The notes below the pieces were generated by a model. It made no database searches. It was not told the DNA's origin and saw only the letters and a list, made by a program, of their open reading frames with translations. From Limnomonas spitsbergensis (lineage: Eukaryota > Chlorophyta > Chlorophyceae > Chlamydomonadales), in NCBI GenBank assembly GCA_037349105.1, contig JAYJMM010000087.1:310001-374000 (forward strand): DNA of 64,000 bases, written 5' to 3'. Numbering within the stretch: position 1 is the stretch's first letter; every line of letters starts with the position of its first letter. Shown here one piece after another: positions 20,113 to 33,900 of this stretch. A program made the translations under genes and the position numbers.

Positions 20113-21917
20113 ACTCAACCGGTGCCGCATTGCGCCGTATCGTGCTACCATGGTCCCGTGTATCCCCTGGTGGTCATCATTATTTTGTCGCCTCGCCACA
20201 CAATGTCATGAAAGCTGCTTACCGGCGTTCAGATGCAATCAAGGGCACTGCTATTTCCCCGCTTCCTCGTATTCTGACTTTCAAATCTGATTCAAGTTTT
20301 CGGGGTTATAAGGAAGGTTGTGGCCTGTCTTCACTGATAGGGGGAGAGGCATCGACGGGCATTTCGACGCTTTGAAATTCGTATGTCTTCCCCCCTCCTC
20401 CTCCCCGCCTTATAAGGGGAGGGGGGATCGCCCTTGCGCTCAATCTGGGTCCCATCCAGGACATATCTGCCCCCACTCCTCCCCCCTAAGGGGATGGGGG
20501 GGGGGTCACCCTTGCGCTCGTTTTGGGTCCCTTCGGGTACATAGTGTACATCTATTCTTTCTTGTTTGAAATTTTGAACTGACATTTTCTTTCGCGTGCC
20601 AATTTTGTCATGCTCTGGATGCTCTTGGATAGGCCCCAGGAAGCAACAGATGTGCCGTTGGTCACCGTTTATTGATCTCAATAAAATGGCATTGAGCAGG
20701 CTGGGTATTGGCTTGGTCGTGAATTGCATAACCAATCCAGTTATGAATACACCAATTTGAATTTGAAAGCTGCCCCACTCGTGCTTCGTACTGAAGGTGT
20801 AAGCCTCTGACTGCCAACAGCATGAGCTGCTCTGCTGACCCATAAGCAGGCACGTGTCCCATGCTGATGTAAGAACTGTGGCTGGGACTGTTCGGAAATT
20901 CCATACACATGACACCACTTCTTGCGGTCTTACACGGCAAGCGAAATATGAAAGCATGTCAGTTCCATACCCAGTTCCAGGTGGTTAATGACGTTTCACC
21001 CCTGGGCCCTACTTCAATAAAGCACGGCCACGTCGGCAAACATATGGTCAGCTAGGAAAGTCAAGGGAGAAGGCACAAAAGGAAAGCAAGTTCACGTTCC
21101 AAACAATGATAACAAAATGGCAGGCTTTCAACCGGCACTGCCCACAGGTTTTAAGGCTATTTTAGAGGGGCTCAGAATTCAGACCTCCTGTGCTCCTAGG
21201 GGGGGTGCTTTCTTTTTCCTCATTTGAATTACCCACCTTATGTTAGTTTCCAACCAGGCTGGATGCAGCCGCGGCTGATGCCCACTTTTTAGCAGGGCCC
21301 AGAGGAGTTACATCATGGACATACTATAGGTTTACACCGCCTGGCTATTTTCATACAGGCCAGTGGGTGCATAAAGGCTAGGGGCAATGAAGGCCTTAAC
21401 GGCGTAACATCGACAACAAGCGCTGATCATACCCGTATGATCAGCGCCCAGCTGTTGATCAAGTTCTCCAGTCCACACGGGCAGTACTCCACGTGCATGC
21501 ATAGCCACCTGCCTGCACGCACACCACCGTCGCCGCCTGCACAGCACCCAACTGGTGCTCACTACCTGCACACCACCTTGCTGGTTTGACAGTTGCAAGC
21601 AATCCACAATCTTCATCTTCTCGCTAGCTTCCTCTCACTAGAAAGAAAGAATACTCCACCGAGAGTCGGTAGCGTGATGGGTTCTTCTCACTACCAGCTC
21701 AAACGAGCTGCACTCAGTTCACGATATGTTCGTCCTTGCTCATAATTTCAGATCTGCTCCCCTGTTCCTCGATCCCTCAAAATGCACTTAACTGCTAGCC
21801 AGAGGTTATGTCATTGGCTAAACAGCTAGCCAGAGGTGTAATGTCATTGACTTCACAGCTAGCGCAGTACAGCAGCTGTATGGATAGGCAATTGGGAGGT
21901 GACTGGTAGGCACCATC
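20113..21917. other. Gene-poor spacer between the 804-residue gene and cyclophilin gene 1
   Basis: I see no exon. 20390-20560 has two similar GGGATCGCCCTTGCGCTC blocks. 21263-21321 is a diverged copy of the dispersed GTGTAACGTCATTGAC element, with partial copies near 21790 and 21830. The hairpin at 21420-21447 is listed separately. Confidence 0.5.
21420..21447. other. Perfect 13-bp hairpin
   Basis: GCGCTGATCATAC and its exact reverse complement GTATGATCAGCGC separated by CC. Confidence 0.85.
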
Positions 21918-24900
21918 TCATGCCAGCTGGCCGCAATCCACGATTTCGATCTTCTTGGTCGTCTTCCCGGCGCTGTTTCCGAAGCCCTCGATGGTCTTTA
22001 CGACGTCCATGCCCTCAATCACACGTCCGAACACCACTGCAGGAGAAGAACGATGGCATGGAGGAAACGAACGTTAACCGCTGAATTAAGGGAACAAAGG
22101 GACAGGTTTGGTACATGCAGCGGTATTCAAATCGGCGCAGTCCATGCCCTCAAGAACACGTCCGAACATCAATGCAGGAGAACGATGGCATGGAGAAAAC
22201 GACAGCGTTGGACGTGAGACGAGTAGAACAAGGTGACGGCGTGAGACGACTAGAACAAGGTGACGGAGTAGCAGAAGCATTCAGGATGTGGCGCAGTCAA
22301 TGCAAGTGTGACCCACCTCCTGGACAGGTGGGATTCCTGACCCCCCCCCCTCCCCCCCTCTCCAGATACTGTCAATGAGACATCCAAAAAGAACTGAAAG
22401 ATTACGATGATTGGTGAGGCGAAAAGAACGGCAGCATAACATGTTGTTTGAGGTGAGAACAGAATCAGAGACACGCTCAATGGTTTTCGGAAATCAACGC
22501 AGCGCAGTCCATGCCCTCAAAGACACGTCCTAACAGTCTAATACCAGTACACAACTGCAGGATGCAAGGGTTCACCCGGGGTTACCAGGGGGCTACCCGG
22601 AGCTAACCTGGGGAAACCCGGGGTTACCCAGAGGTTACCAGGGGGTTACTTGGGGCTACCTGGGGGTTAACCGGGGTTATACAAAGAAGTGCCTCAGAAA
22701 AAATGTGACATAAAAGGATGAAACATAAAAAAATCAATCAAAAACAAAAGACAACCCCCAAAAGTGATCACCAAAAATTAACAGGACTCCCCAGGGCATT
22801 TCCCCCAAACCAAACAAGAATGAGATGACCTGAACTCAAAGCAACAACAATCCCCCCCCCCACCCCAATTCACGCGCATGCAGTTGTTTTTATAGAAGCG
22901 CGCATTGGACCACCTTTTGGAAGACCGCTGGGTAGCCACCACTGGGCGGATGGGGACCTAACCAGTAACGGCCGACTGCCCGTGGCCCAAACAGCAGGGC
23001 AGCAGGCCCCCCAGTCAACCCAACCAAACCCACCCCACCCCACCCAAGATTTACAGTAGCTACATGGAAGCTAAATCACACCATCGATATAATCCTTGAC
23101 CCTTTACCCTGAATACATCAAAATAATGATGAACGCCTGCTCACCGTGCTTGCCATCCAGCCTGTCGAGGAAGCCAGCATGTCATTCACAGAATCAAAGG
23201 CAGAAACACCGGAGGGATGGGGGGGGGAAGGGGGGAGCGGAAGTAGTTGGCATGAGGCATTCGCATGGAGTTAAATCCATTGGTTAGAATCAGCCCACCA
23301 GCCCACCACGCAACGACACTTATGCCGTCAACACCAGCCCACCAGCCCACCAAGCAACAACCTGGGGGCACACCCATCTTGCTGCAGCTGTCAAGAGCGA
23401 CGGGAACGTCCTCAAATCCTCTCTATTCAAAGGTGACTGGATTTTCACACCTCTATTTTAAGTGGCTCGGCATTCCACATTTCTACCCAACCGGGGTATC
23501 TTGTAGCAAATTGGGGGAATGCCACTTTTAACTTTGCAAACAGTCACAAGCGCCAGCTGGGCTTAGGATTTAATAAAGGAGGGTTTTGGATGTGTGGTGC
23601 AGGGTTGAGTGTTTGGATTTGTGGTGCAAGGTTGAGGGCTTTTAATTTTTAGTCCAGGGTTCGAGGTTAATGATGTGCTATTTGTGGTTCATGCGTTAAT
23701 GTTCCAGTGTTTGTGGCGCAGGGTTCAGGGGTTTGTGGTTAATGAGCTGTTTTTTCAGGGTCTTCAGAGGACGGACTTCGTCCAGTGTGGAAATATCAAC
23801 GAACATACGCAGTAGCCGGGCTTGCCAACAGTGATGAGGAAGTGGGTTCAGGGTTCAGGACAGGGTTCAAGGTCCAGGGTTCAGGGGTTTGTGGTTAATG
23901 AGCTGTTTTTTCAGGGTCTTCAGAGGACGGACTTCGTCCAGTGTGGAAATATCAACGAACATACGCAGTAGCCGGGCTTGCCAACAGTGATGAAGAAGTG
24001 GATTCAGGGTTCAGGACAGGGTTCAAGGTATAGGGTTCACGGTTCAGGGTTCAAGGTTCAGGGTGGGGTTCAGGGCAGGGTTCACGGTTACAAACGTATC
24101 ACTTGCAGGAACGAATCTCGTTTTGGAAGGTACCGCACCAGCTTGACAGCAGTGATGAAGAAGAGGGTTAAGGTTTCAGGGTTCAAACTTGATCACTTGC
24201 GGGAGGGAGGGCAAATCCGCTTTTTTGAAGGCAAATACACCTGCTGGTCTGGACAGCCGTGGTGAGAAGCTGGGTGTAGGGCTGGGTTTCAGGGTTCAAG
24301 CGGTGATGGAGACCTGGGTTTTAAGTTGAGGGTTTACAGTTTAGGGTTGATGCCGTCATTGGTGGGAATGTGATTTCTTTTAGGGGCGCACACACCAGCT
24401 GGTCTTGACAGTGACTGAGTGGAGCTGGGTTGAGAGGTGAGGGTTGACAGGTTATAGGGTTGCCTAAGGGGGGTCCGACCTGGGAGGGGGGCGAGGTTTG
24501 CCGAAAACCATGGTCGGTTCCGGAGCCAGGTCGCCGGGCCTTCCCCAAACCGCAAGGCTCCAATTTCATCAAGTTGAGCTTTTGATACTTATGTAAACTG
24601 TGGGGGGGAAATTGGCCCCAAAGTTGGTGCCCCCAAGTTGCCTCCATCCTGTGGTAACCAGATGTTTTGGAAACCTGCTTTTAAAGGCACACGCACCCGC
24701 TGGTCTTGACAGTTGATGATGATGAAGAGCTGGTCTCAAGATTCGAGGGTTTGCATTTAAAATGAGGACCCTATCGTGTGGAAACCTAATTTATTCAAAA
24801 GCACACGCACCAGCTGGTCTTGACCGTGGTGATGAAGAACTGAGATCCGTTGGTGTTGGCGCCAGCATTCGCCATGGACAGGTAGCCTGTGTGTGTGGGG

Positions 24901-27900
24901 GGGGGGGAGGGGGGTTCTCAGCTTAAGTTTAGCTACAATTCAGCCACATACCAGCCGACTGCAATGCAATTCTCAGCTGCAGTTCAGCTAAACGCCAGCA
25001 ACTTGCAGTTTACTTTTCATTTACAGTTCAGCTATAGACCAGTAGCCTGCAGTGCAGTTCCAACCTTGGTTCAGCTGGACACTAGCAGCCTGAAAATGAT
25101 TATTTTTTGCTACAATTCAGCTAAACACCAGAAACCTGCAGTCCACAATGTCCCAATGTAATTTTCAGCTACAGTCCAGCAACGCCCTGGCAATCTGCAG
25201 GGTTGTGTGAAACCCACTGGAGCAACGGTTTAGCTACCATTCATCTATATCTTAGCAACCCGCTGGGTTGTTCTCGGCTACAATTCAGCTACATCCGACT
25301 AACCCACCAGCCTGCTGGGTTGCCTTCAACTACTATTCAGCTACATCCTAGAAGCCTGCAGGATTGTTTCAGCTACATTTCAGCTACCTCCCCGGAAGCC
25401 TGGACAGTAGGATCCAACCTACCAGGCGAAGAGGGGAGGGGAGGTGCGCTGCAAATTTTCATTTTATGTGCTGTCAAAATGATTCCATTTCCTATCACAA
25501 TTGTTCTATTTGCTATCAAAATTGCAAGATTTAAAAAAACACGGTACGCCTCGTGCGGGGGACTAACGATTGGAACCATTACAGGCACAGCCGCATACAC
25601 TAATCGGGTTCAGGCTTGTCTGTATAGGTTTTAGACCTCTTAACCCTAAAGTGCAACCCTGCAAGGCTTTGACGCATGCAGTAAACGGTGGCCATATGTA
25701 GATTCGTTTTGCCTTCCCTCATAATTGGGGTTAAGGGATACATAGAGATAATAATTATAGATCATTGAAACCAGTTTCCAGTCAGATATGGAGAGTTTTA
25801 GTCGAATTTCTGCCGTGAGGGCAGCATGGAAAATATAATTAATTCACACCTGAGGGAAGGCAAATAAAATCTACGGTCGCATAATCAGTGTTGGGCTGGG
25901 CTGGGCATGTAGTGTTGGGCAATTTGCTGTTGCGGTGTCATTACGGTTTTCTTTTACGGTGTATTTACGGTGTAAATTACAGGCCAGATTTCGCTTGCGG
26001 CGTAATTACACTAATTATGTTTCAATCTTCTCAGACGTATAAAACCGTACAGACGTAAATTACGTCATAAAACAGTAAATTAAGCTAAAAACCCGTAAGT
26101 AAAATGTCGATCAATTGCAGCTCTGATGGCGGCAACAAACCCTTGAATAGCCATTGAAAGTGCCACCATCATTCACTTATCACCACAACTGATTAGGGTA
26201 TTTCAGCTACAATTCAGCTACATCAATATATACATCATGCCCTAGAGGAGAAAGTTCAATAGCTCAGTGGTGGCTCACAAGCGGTCAACTGCAAATGGAA
26301 TGGCAGTAAGGCATGAATACATCAGAGAACTGTGCGCGGAACACATCTGAGGGACTGTCTTTTCCTTTAGACGCTTTCGCGGGCCCTGGGTCTGGCAGGC
26401 CGGGCCCCCGGCCGGAGCCCCTGTCATCTAATTCCGCCTCTTCTCGTTTTCTAGCCAGGGTACTACTTGGCGCGATCGGCAGGAAACGCTGACTAATAAG
26501 CTCGGCACCTTCCGCCTGGACATTGTCACCGGACTGGCCATGTTGTGCGGCTGCTGAAAATATCGTGAGCCCAATGTTCACACTGGAGGGGCTCCACACT
26601 TTAACGGTTCGAAGAACTGTACCAGTTTTACGTTTAACGGTATACGGTGTAGATGCACCTTATTGCTTACACCCGACGCCCTTTACGTCGTCATCGCCCA
26701 ACCCTGCGCGTAATGTATACGATAAGCATGCGCTGTTTACAGTCTCTGCGTTGCGAATACAAGGGGCAAGGGCATCTGTGGCCCTCGCGGTATGGTACCA
26801 GCGACAGGTATTTCCCAGTATTATGGACTTTGCGCGATGGACAAAGCGGGTTGAGCGGTTTTTACGAACGTCGTCAGTAAAGCTTTTGCACCGCTGTAAG
26901 AAGTTTTTTCCGGGGTTTGGGTGGGGGGTTTCGGAGTCTGGCGCAAGGGGTTAAGCGATAGCAGGGTTTGCCGAAATGAAAATCGCTGGTGACTAATTCA
27001 CCCGTTGATAGACGGCCGTTATGTGAAAGGGTGCGAGCAACAGGCCAACAGCCACATACACCGCTACTACAGGGTCATGAACAAAAAATGGGCGTAGCCT
27101 ACGTTCGCCTAGTTCTGATACATACAGGGGCTACTGAGTTACAGCATGGGGTAGGAAGCCGCAAGGGTTTGATCCAGGCCAAAACCAGGGTGCAGGAAAA
27201 TTTGGCAGATCCAGCCACTGTGGCTTCATCCAACCCTCGGTTCCAAAGGCTCCTTGGCACCCCTTCTTCAAGTCTCGAAATAATGTAAATCGCCATGACA
27301 AAAATGTTTTTTTTGTTCTTCTTATTTTGATATCAAGTACAGGACACAGCAGGTGGAGGCTCGCCTCTTCCTCCCATCCCCAATAATGCTTGAGTTTCAT
27401 TCTGCCCAGCAGCCTATCGAGCACCTCTCGTAAACGTTTGTTGTGCACCAACCCAACCCATTCTTAATTTTCTTTACCATAGATTTGATTTGCCTTCCCT
27501 CGGGTATGAAGACAAGATTTCTGTTAATGCTGCCCGAAGGGCAATCAACCAAAACTCTGAACTTATGACTGAAAACTGACGTTGACGAAAGATATCTAGT
27601 TTATCCATGGATCTCTCAACCCCAAACAATGTTAATTAATAAGGTACGCAATGCAAATCTACAGTACCTCAAGAGGATTTAAATAAACGCTTACCTGGAC
27701 CCACGCATTTCAAACACACGTCGTACACAGATCGTACATACTGTACATCTGCCGTACATACGACGCACATACTGTACATCGGCCGTACATACGTATTTCC
27801 CTGCACTCAGCCAGCCCTAGGAAGCAGCAAGCGGATGCTCACCTGGTCCCATATGCTTCAGATTCTACAGGTTTTGGGAGCATCAGGGTATAGGGGAGGC

Positions 27901-30900
27901 AAGGCTGTTAGGGTTCAGGGGGGGGGGATGTAGAACCCCAAATCCAATTCATAGGTTTGAGAGTGACGGGTGAGGTTTCAGGGCCAAACTTCAAAGTTTG
28001 GGATCCTGCATCTAAAAGAAACCCGGCGAGCGTGCGGGCGAGCAGGCAGGCAGGAAAGCAGGCGGGGCGGGCGGCGGGCAAACATGAAAGGGTTGAGGGT
28101 CCAACTTCAACAGCTGGGCTTCTGCGTCCCAAAAGAAACCCAGCGAGCGGGCAGGCCAGCAAACATGGACGGTGGTAGATAGCAAGCAACATCGGCAGCT
28201 GCAAGATGCGGAACAACTCACAATGTTGCCGTACCCTGAATGTTGCCTAACCCACTAAGTCGCCTAAACCTCAGACTTGCCCGAACCATTAAGTTTGTTT
28301 AAAATTATACTCCCCTGCAACTCAGAGGCCCCATAACCACAGCCCTATTTAAATATGCACGGGAGCACAAGCTTGCTGCCCTGCACCACCTCGTGCAGTT
28401 CTCATGCACAAACTTGCCGCATGGCATGGAGTCAAACGGTTTGCAGCTTGGAATTGCTGCCGTAGTGCCGTACGGTACATCACAACTTGCAAAGCTCTCG
28501 TCTTCACACTTGCCACATAGCATCAATACAGACTGTTCTCATCTTTGAAAGAAAAAGAACACTGATGCGGCGTGGCTTTAGGGAAGTACAGGTTGACGAG
28601 ACTCCCAATATCAACTTGAACACGCAGCCTAACATCCACTCACAAAGTTCTCGTCTTTGAACTTGCCACCTGACATCAATACAGACTGTTCTCATCTTTG
28701 AACACGCTGCCCAGCATCGTCAGCAAGAAAAGAGAACGCCGATGCGGCGTGGCTTTTGGGAAGTACAGGTTGACGAGACGCCCAAGCCCCGGTCAGTATA
28801 TCCACTCACAATGTTCTCATCTTCGAACTTGCTGCCTAACATCCACTCACAATGTTCTCATCTTCGAACTTGCTGCCTAACATCCACTCACAATGTTCTC
28901 ATCTTCGAACTTGCTGCCTAACATCCACTCACAATGTTCTCATCTTCGAACTTGCTGCCTAACATCCACTCACAAAGTTCTCATCTTCGAACTTGCTGCC
29001 ATATATCGACTCCCCGCCCGTCCCGTTGAAGTTCGTGAAGTCGCCTCCCTGAGGAGAGCACCGGGTCATTCAAGTTCAAGGAGAATTCAAACATCTCGTA
29101 CGCCAGCCCACGTCCAGACCGTGCTTTTTCCAGCCGGACTACGGCACGCGGGTCCCCATCGGCCCAGTGCTAGTAGCCCAGCGGCCTGCTGAAGGTAAAC
29201 ACACTAAAAGGGAACACACACTGAAAGGGAACACACTGAAAGGGAACACACACTGAAAGGGAACACACTAAAAGGGAACACACACTGAAAGGGAACACAC
29301 TGAAAGGGAACACACACTAAAAGGGAACACACTGAAAGGGAACACACTAAAAGGGAACACACTAAAAGGGAACACACTGAAAGGGAACACACTAAAAGGG
29401 AACACACTAAAAGGGAACACACTGAAAGGGAACACACTGAAAGGGAACACACTGAAAGGGAACACACACTAAAAGGGAACACACTGAAAGGGAACACACT
29501 GAAAGGGAACACACTAAAAGGGAACACACTGAAAGGGAACACACACTAAAAGGGAACACACTGAAAGGGAACACACTGAAAGGGAACACACTAAAAGGGA
29601 ACATACACTAAAAGGGAACACACTGAAAGGGAACACACTAAAAGGGAACACACTAAAAGGGAACACACTGAAAGGGAACACACTGAAAGGGAACACACTG
29701 AAAGGGAACACACTAAAAGGGAACACACACTAAAAGGGAACACACTGAAAGGGAACACACTAAAAGGGAACACACACTAAAAGGGAACACACTCAAAGGG
29801 AACACACTGAAAGGAACTCACAGTCACACACGAAAAGGGAACACACTGGCTAGGTAGGGGGTTTGCAACAAAGGGGGGTCTGGCTCGCACCTAAATGAAA
29901 ACTTGACAGCAGGGGCTGGTAAAGGGGGCAACACCGCCCCCGGGTGGAGTGCCCGTCCGGATTATGTTCTATGCATTTCAGCCATGTTTCACCTGCGCCC
30001 GGTGGCCCAGGTAGGGCGTGCTGGACCAGGCCTCCTCGGCCTTAGGCCGGCCATGGTGTAGTGGAATTTTTTCGCTACATTCGCTGTGTTCCCCCAAAAC
30101 AACTCTGCTCATTAAAAGCCCCCAGTGGCCCATAGGATGGCTGTAAACCCTAAACCCTCAACCCAAACACTAAATCCTGAACCCTAAGCAAAGCCTCCCA
30201 CGAAAGTGGCGACGCACACACACAAACCCTGAACCCTACAACACCCTGCTGGTGCGCGATACCTGCAGCATGAAGTCTGCTCGTTTGCGTCGCCAGCCGA
30301 GACGCACATCAAGGCAGGGAGTCAGGAACCAGGCGAGTGAGCACGTGGGTCCAAGTGGAAGGACGCGCCAAGGCCGTTTGGGAGGGAGCAGTGAGAATTC
30401 AAACACGTCAGATGAGGAAGTCGAACCTTCATCCTCCCCTTAGATCCGCCTGATCCCCTTAGATCCCCCTGAGATCCGCCTGATCCCCTTAGATCTCCCT
30501 TAGATCCCACCCTGATGACCCCGACCCCTCCGCACACACACACACACACCATCACTCGCACAGCATGTGGATGGAAACCTGGGCATACACGTGTTCAAAG
30601 GCCACAATGCTGACTCAGCATCAGTCTGACTCGGCAATTGTATCTCTCTGCATCTGTCTGACTCAGCAGCTGTTTGTCTCTGCAGCTGTCCGACTCAGCA
30701 GCTGTCTGACTCAGCAGCTGCCTGACTCTGGAGCTGTCTCACTCGGCAGACTCAGCAACCGTCTGACTCAGCAGCTGTCACACCCAGCAACTGTCTGGTT
30801 CGGTGGCTGTCTGACTCAGTTGCTTCTTACCTCTCAGGAGCTGCCTGCTAGACACCTCTATCACCTGGCTTCTGCATCGGTGCGTCGCCATCGCGGCATG

Positions 30901-33900
30901 CAATGCCAATGGCACTTGCCTGCCTGCCTGCCTGCAACGCATCTCCATCTTATGGCTTCTGGAACGCGAGCTGCCAGCCTCAGCAGATGCCACACATCAA
31001 AAGCTGCACGAATTTCCCAGCCAGGTGCCCGGAAAAGCCATCAACACGGCAATCAATCCGCACCTGCCCAGCTCCACACCTCAGCTCTATACCTCAGCTC
31101 TGCATATCCTTAGATTCACACCTCAGATCCACACTAAGACCCACCTGGGATCACCCTGTGGGAGGAAACACAGCACAGGTTCTTTGTTGTAAACGAATGG
31201 AAAGCAAAACCTGAAAGGTTACAAACATACAGAGTGCTAATCGATTATTTCCATTTGCTGAACTAACAGAAACAAACATTTGCAGTGCGCTGGAGCATTT
31301 CTGAAGACATTCAAATATTCCTATGTGTGAGCTTTTTGAGAGCGTCAAAGAATCAAACTTCCAAACCTGTCCGAGCTTTTTTGAACTCGAGCAAGGTCAG
31401 GCCAGGAGCATCTATGACCGACACCTACCGATGGAAGATAGAGCCCTGCACAGCATTGAAAAAATACAGCATCTCAGACAGTACTTCAGTTTTTCAATGT
31501 ATATTGTGTAAGCGTTTCCGGTCAGTTCTCAGGTCTCATTTAAGACTACACTGAGCCCTGCACTGAGCCCTGCACAGCAGTGAACGAATACAACATCTCA
31601 GACAGTGCGGTGCAATTGCGCCGTAATTCAGAAATCTTGCGCCGTAATTACGGTTTTATTACGGTATGGAAAAAGTAGCTGAATTTGCCTTGAAATTACA
31701 GTGACTGAAACTCAGCTACATAATTTAGCCACTTAATGGACCGCGATTGGCACGGCACTGATCTCAGATTTCAGTTCCCATGTATTTCATTTTTGCCTGC
31801 CTTCTGGTGTGAATGATACCTTTCGAAGCCTTGCCCTCAGGGCATGGTTCCAACCATAACTCCCTATGTCCAGCTAAAAACCGGTTTCGATGATGCACAA
31901 TTGTAATTTGTATGTATCGCTCACCTTGAAAAAAGGCAATGATGAGGGTAGGCAAAGCCAATCTACAGTCCTCCAGTTTTTGAACATATACTTTGCAACC
32001 GTTTTGAGTCGGTTCTCAGGTCTCATTTAATACCTCACCGACTGTGTACACACGTAATTTGATGTTTTGTATCGTAATAACGGTACATTTATTTCGGTAC
32101 CAAGATTAATTTATGTTTTGCATCGTAATTCAGCGTCACTATCGATGACTTTGGCGTGGGAGGTATGCCCTCTAGCTGGCCTCGCAGGGGGCTAGCCCGA
32201 CGGAATCAATCGGACTGCTTCAGGGAATGAAGGGGCATGCCCAGCTAGCAAAAACATAAAAGGCTGGCTTCTGCAAATGATCGAAGCCGGGATAAGATCT
32301 CCGACATATCTTGTTTTGTAGTGTTCACTGCTTCAGCCACATTTCAGCTACTTTGCAGCCTGTGGCCGCGGGGTCCTAGTGCAGCATGCCTTATTGCTTG
32401 GGCCGCCCGCTGCAGGCAAACAATGCTTTGGTCCCAATTTCCCAGTTGCGACCGCCTGCATGCCCCCCAGCGGTGTCCTGGAGTGCCCCCAAAATAACGA
32501 AGAAGCAGCCAGGACTCCACGAACTGGTCGTTTACCGTTTTTATGGGCCGAAGGTAAAATTAACCGAGGAAAACTTGAAGCGGGGCGTCTGGCGAAGCCG
32601 GAAAAAAGGTGGAAGTCCTAGACACATTGTACAGCCCTGAAAGAAGCCTCAAGTCATAATATCGTAACTGTCAATGTCACCATGTCCATGTCCAGAATAT
32701 CGCCATGATCATGTGCCACAAGCCTGACTCCCACCTTGAAATGCAGAGCTTTTCCGCTGCGGCTGGTACCCTTCTCGCCTGCATTCCACACCGCAAGGAC
32801 ACGCATTCATGTGGACAGATGGTTTCGAAGGGAGAAAAAACAAGGTTATGCTGTCCTCAGTCAACACCATCCCTGACATCGGGACAACTCTTTGGCTGTA
32901 GCCTGATCCTGCTACTACCGGTCGTGCATCTCTTTCCTGCACGCCTCTTTGGCCATAGCCTGATCCTGCTACGACCGGTCGTGCATCTCTTTCCTGCACG
33001 CCTCTTTAGGCCATAGCCTGATCCTGCTACGACCGGTCGTGCATCTCTTTCCTGCACGCCTCTTTGGCTTTAGCCTGGTCCTGCTACTACCGGAAGTGCA
33101 TCTCTTGCCTGCACGCTAGTATGCAATGCCACCAGTGCTGTGCCGATTGCAGTCCTAGCGGTGGCTTAATTACCTAGCTTAATTACCTAGCTTAATTACC
33201 TAGCTGAATTTCAGTCACCATAACTTGAAGGCAAATTCAGCTACTTTTACCAGCAATGGACCGTAATTACAGACACACTGTCTGAATTACGGCGCAATCG
33301 CACGGCAATGGATGCCATACCAACTCTTGCATGCATGAGCCTCATGCAGCCACTGTTTCTTTTCCCGTTGGCTGCAATTTCCAACTTCGGCAGGACGCCC
33401 AGCGGCCGCCAAAGGCCCAATTAATACCTAACCTGGATCGGCCTATAATCGGTGACCAAAGCAGCAAGGCTGGACACAAATGGGGCCTCCGGCCAGCGGC
33501 CGGAGTGTAGCTGACATGTAGCCGAGTCATGAAAAAAGAAACACTGCATGCGGCCTTTCCAAACAGCAGAACCAGGGCCAGCCATGCAGTAAGCGTCAGG
33601 CAGGGTACCATATAGCACTTGTCATTTTCTGACTTAGGTGACAGTGCAGCTTCAGCACGGTCAATGTGTGGTTGATAGGGCTGGGTGCAGCCAACCCAGC
33701 TGATTATATTTAAATGTCTCGCAGGCTCGAGATCCATCATCCATCATCTAATATTGACGTATACATCTGATTATTCGCCTGGCCTTAGGCCGGTGCAGGT
33801 ATGGCCTTTATCAGCTTAGTGGAATCTGGCCAGAGGCCTGCCAAAAAGACGATCTGGTGCGTACAAAAAGAAACACTGCTTGTTGCAGCCATGCAGCGCA

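Noticed and set aside
23745..24886. Additional cyclophilin pseudogenes between the two genes
   Set aside because: Copies cover only the edge of one exon and are collinear with its intron, so they are junction duplicates, not processed or whole-gene pseudogenes.
28795..28985. CRISPR-like array (41-bp regular repeats)
   Set aside because: No variable spacers; units are exon 8 donor edges. The window is eukaryotic.
29204..29773. Overlapping [13 protein letters not shown] minus-strand frames
   Set aside because: Artefacts of the 15/17-bp minisatellite in cyclophilin-1 intron 7.
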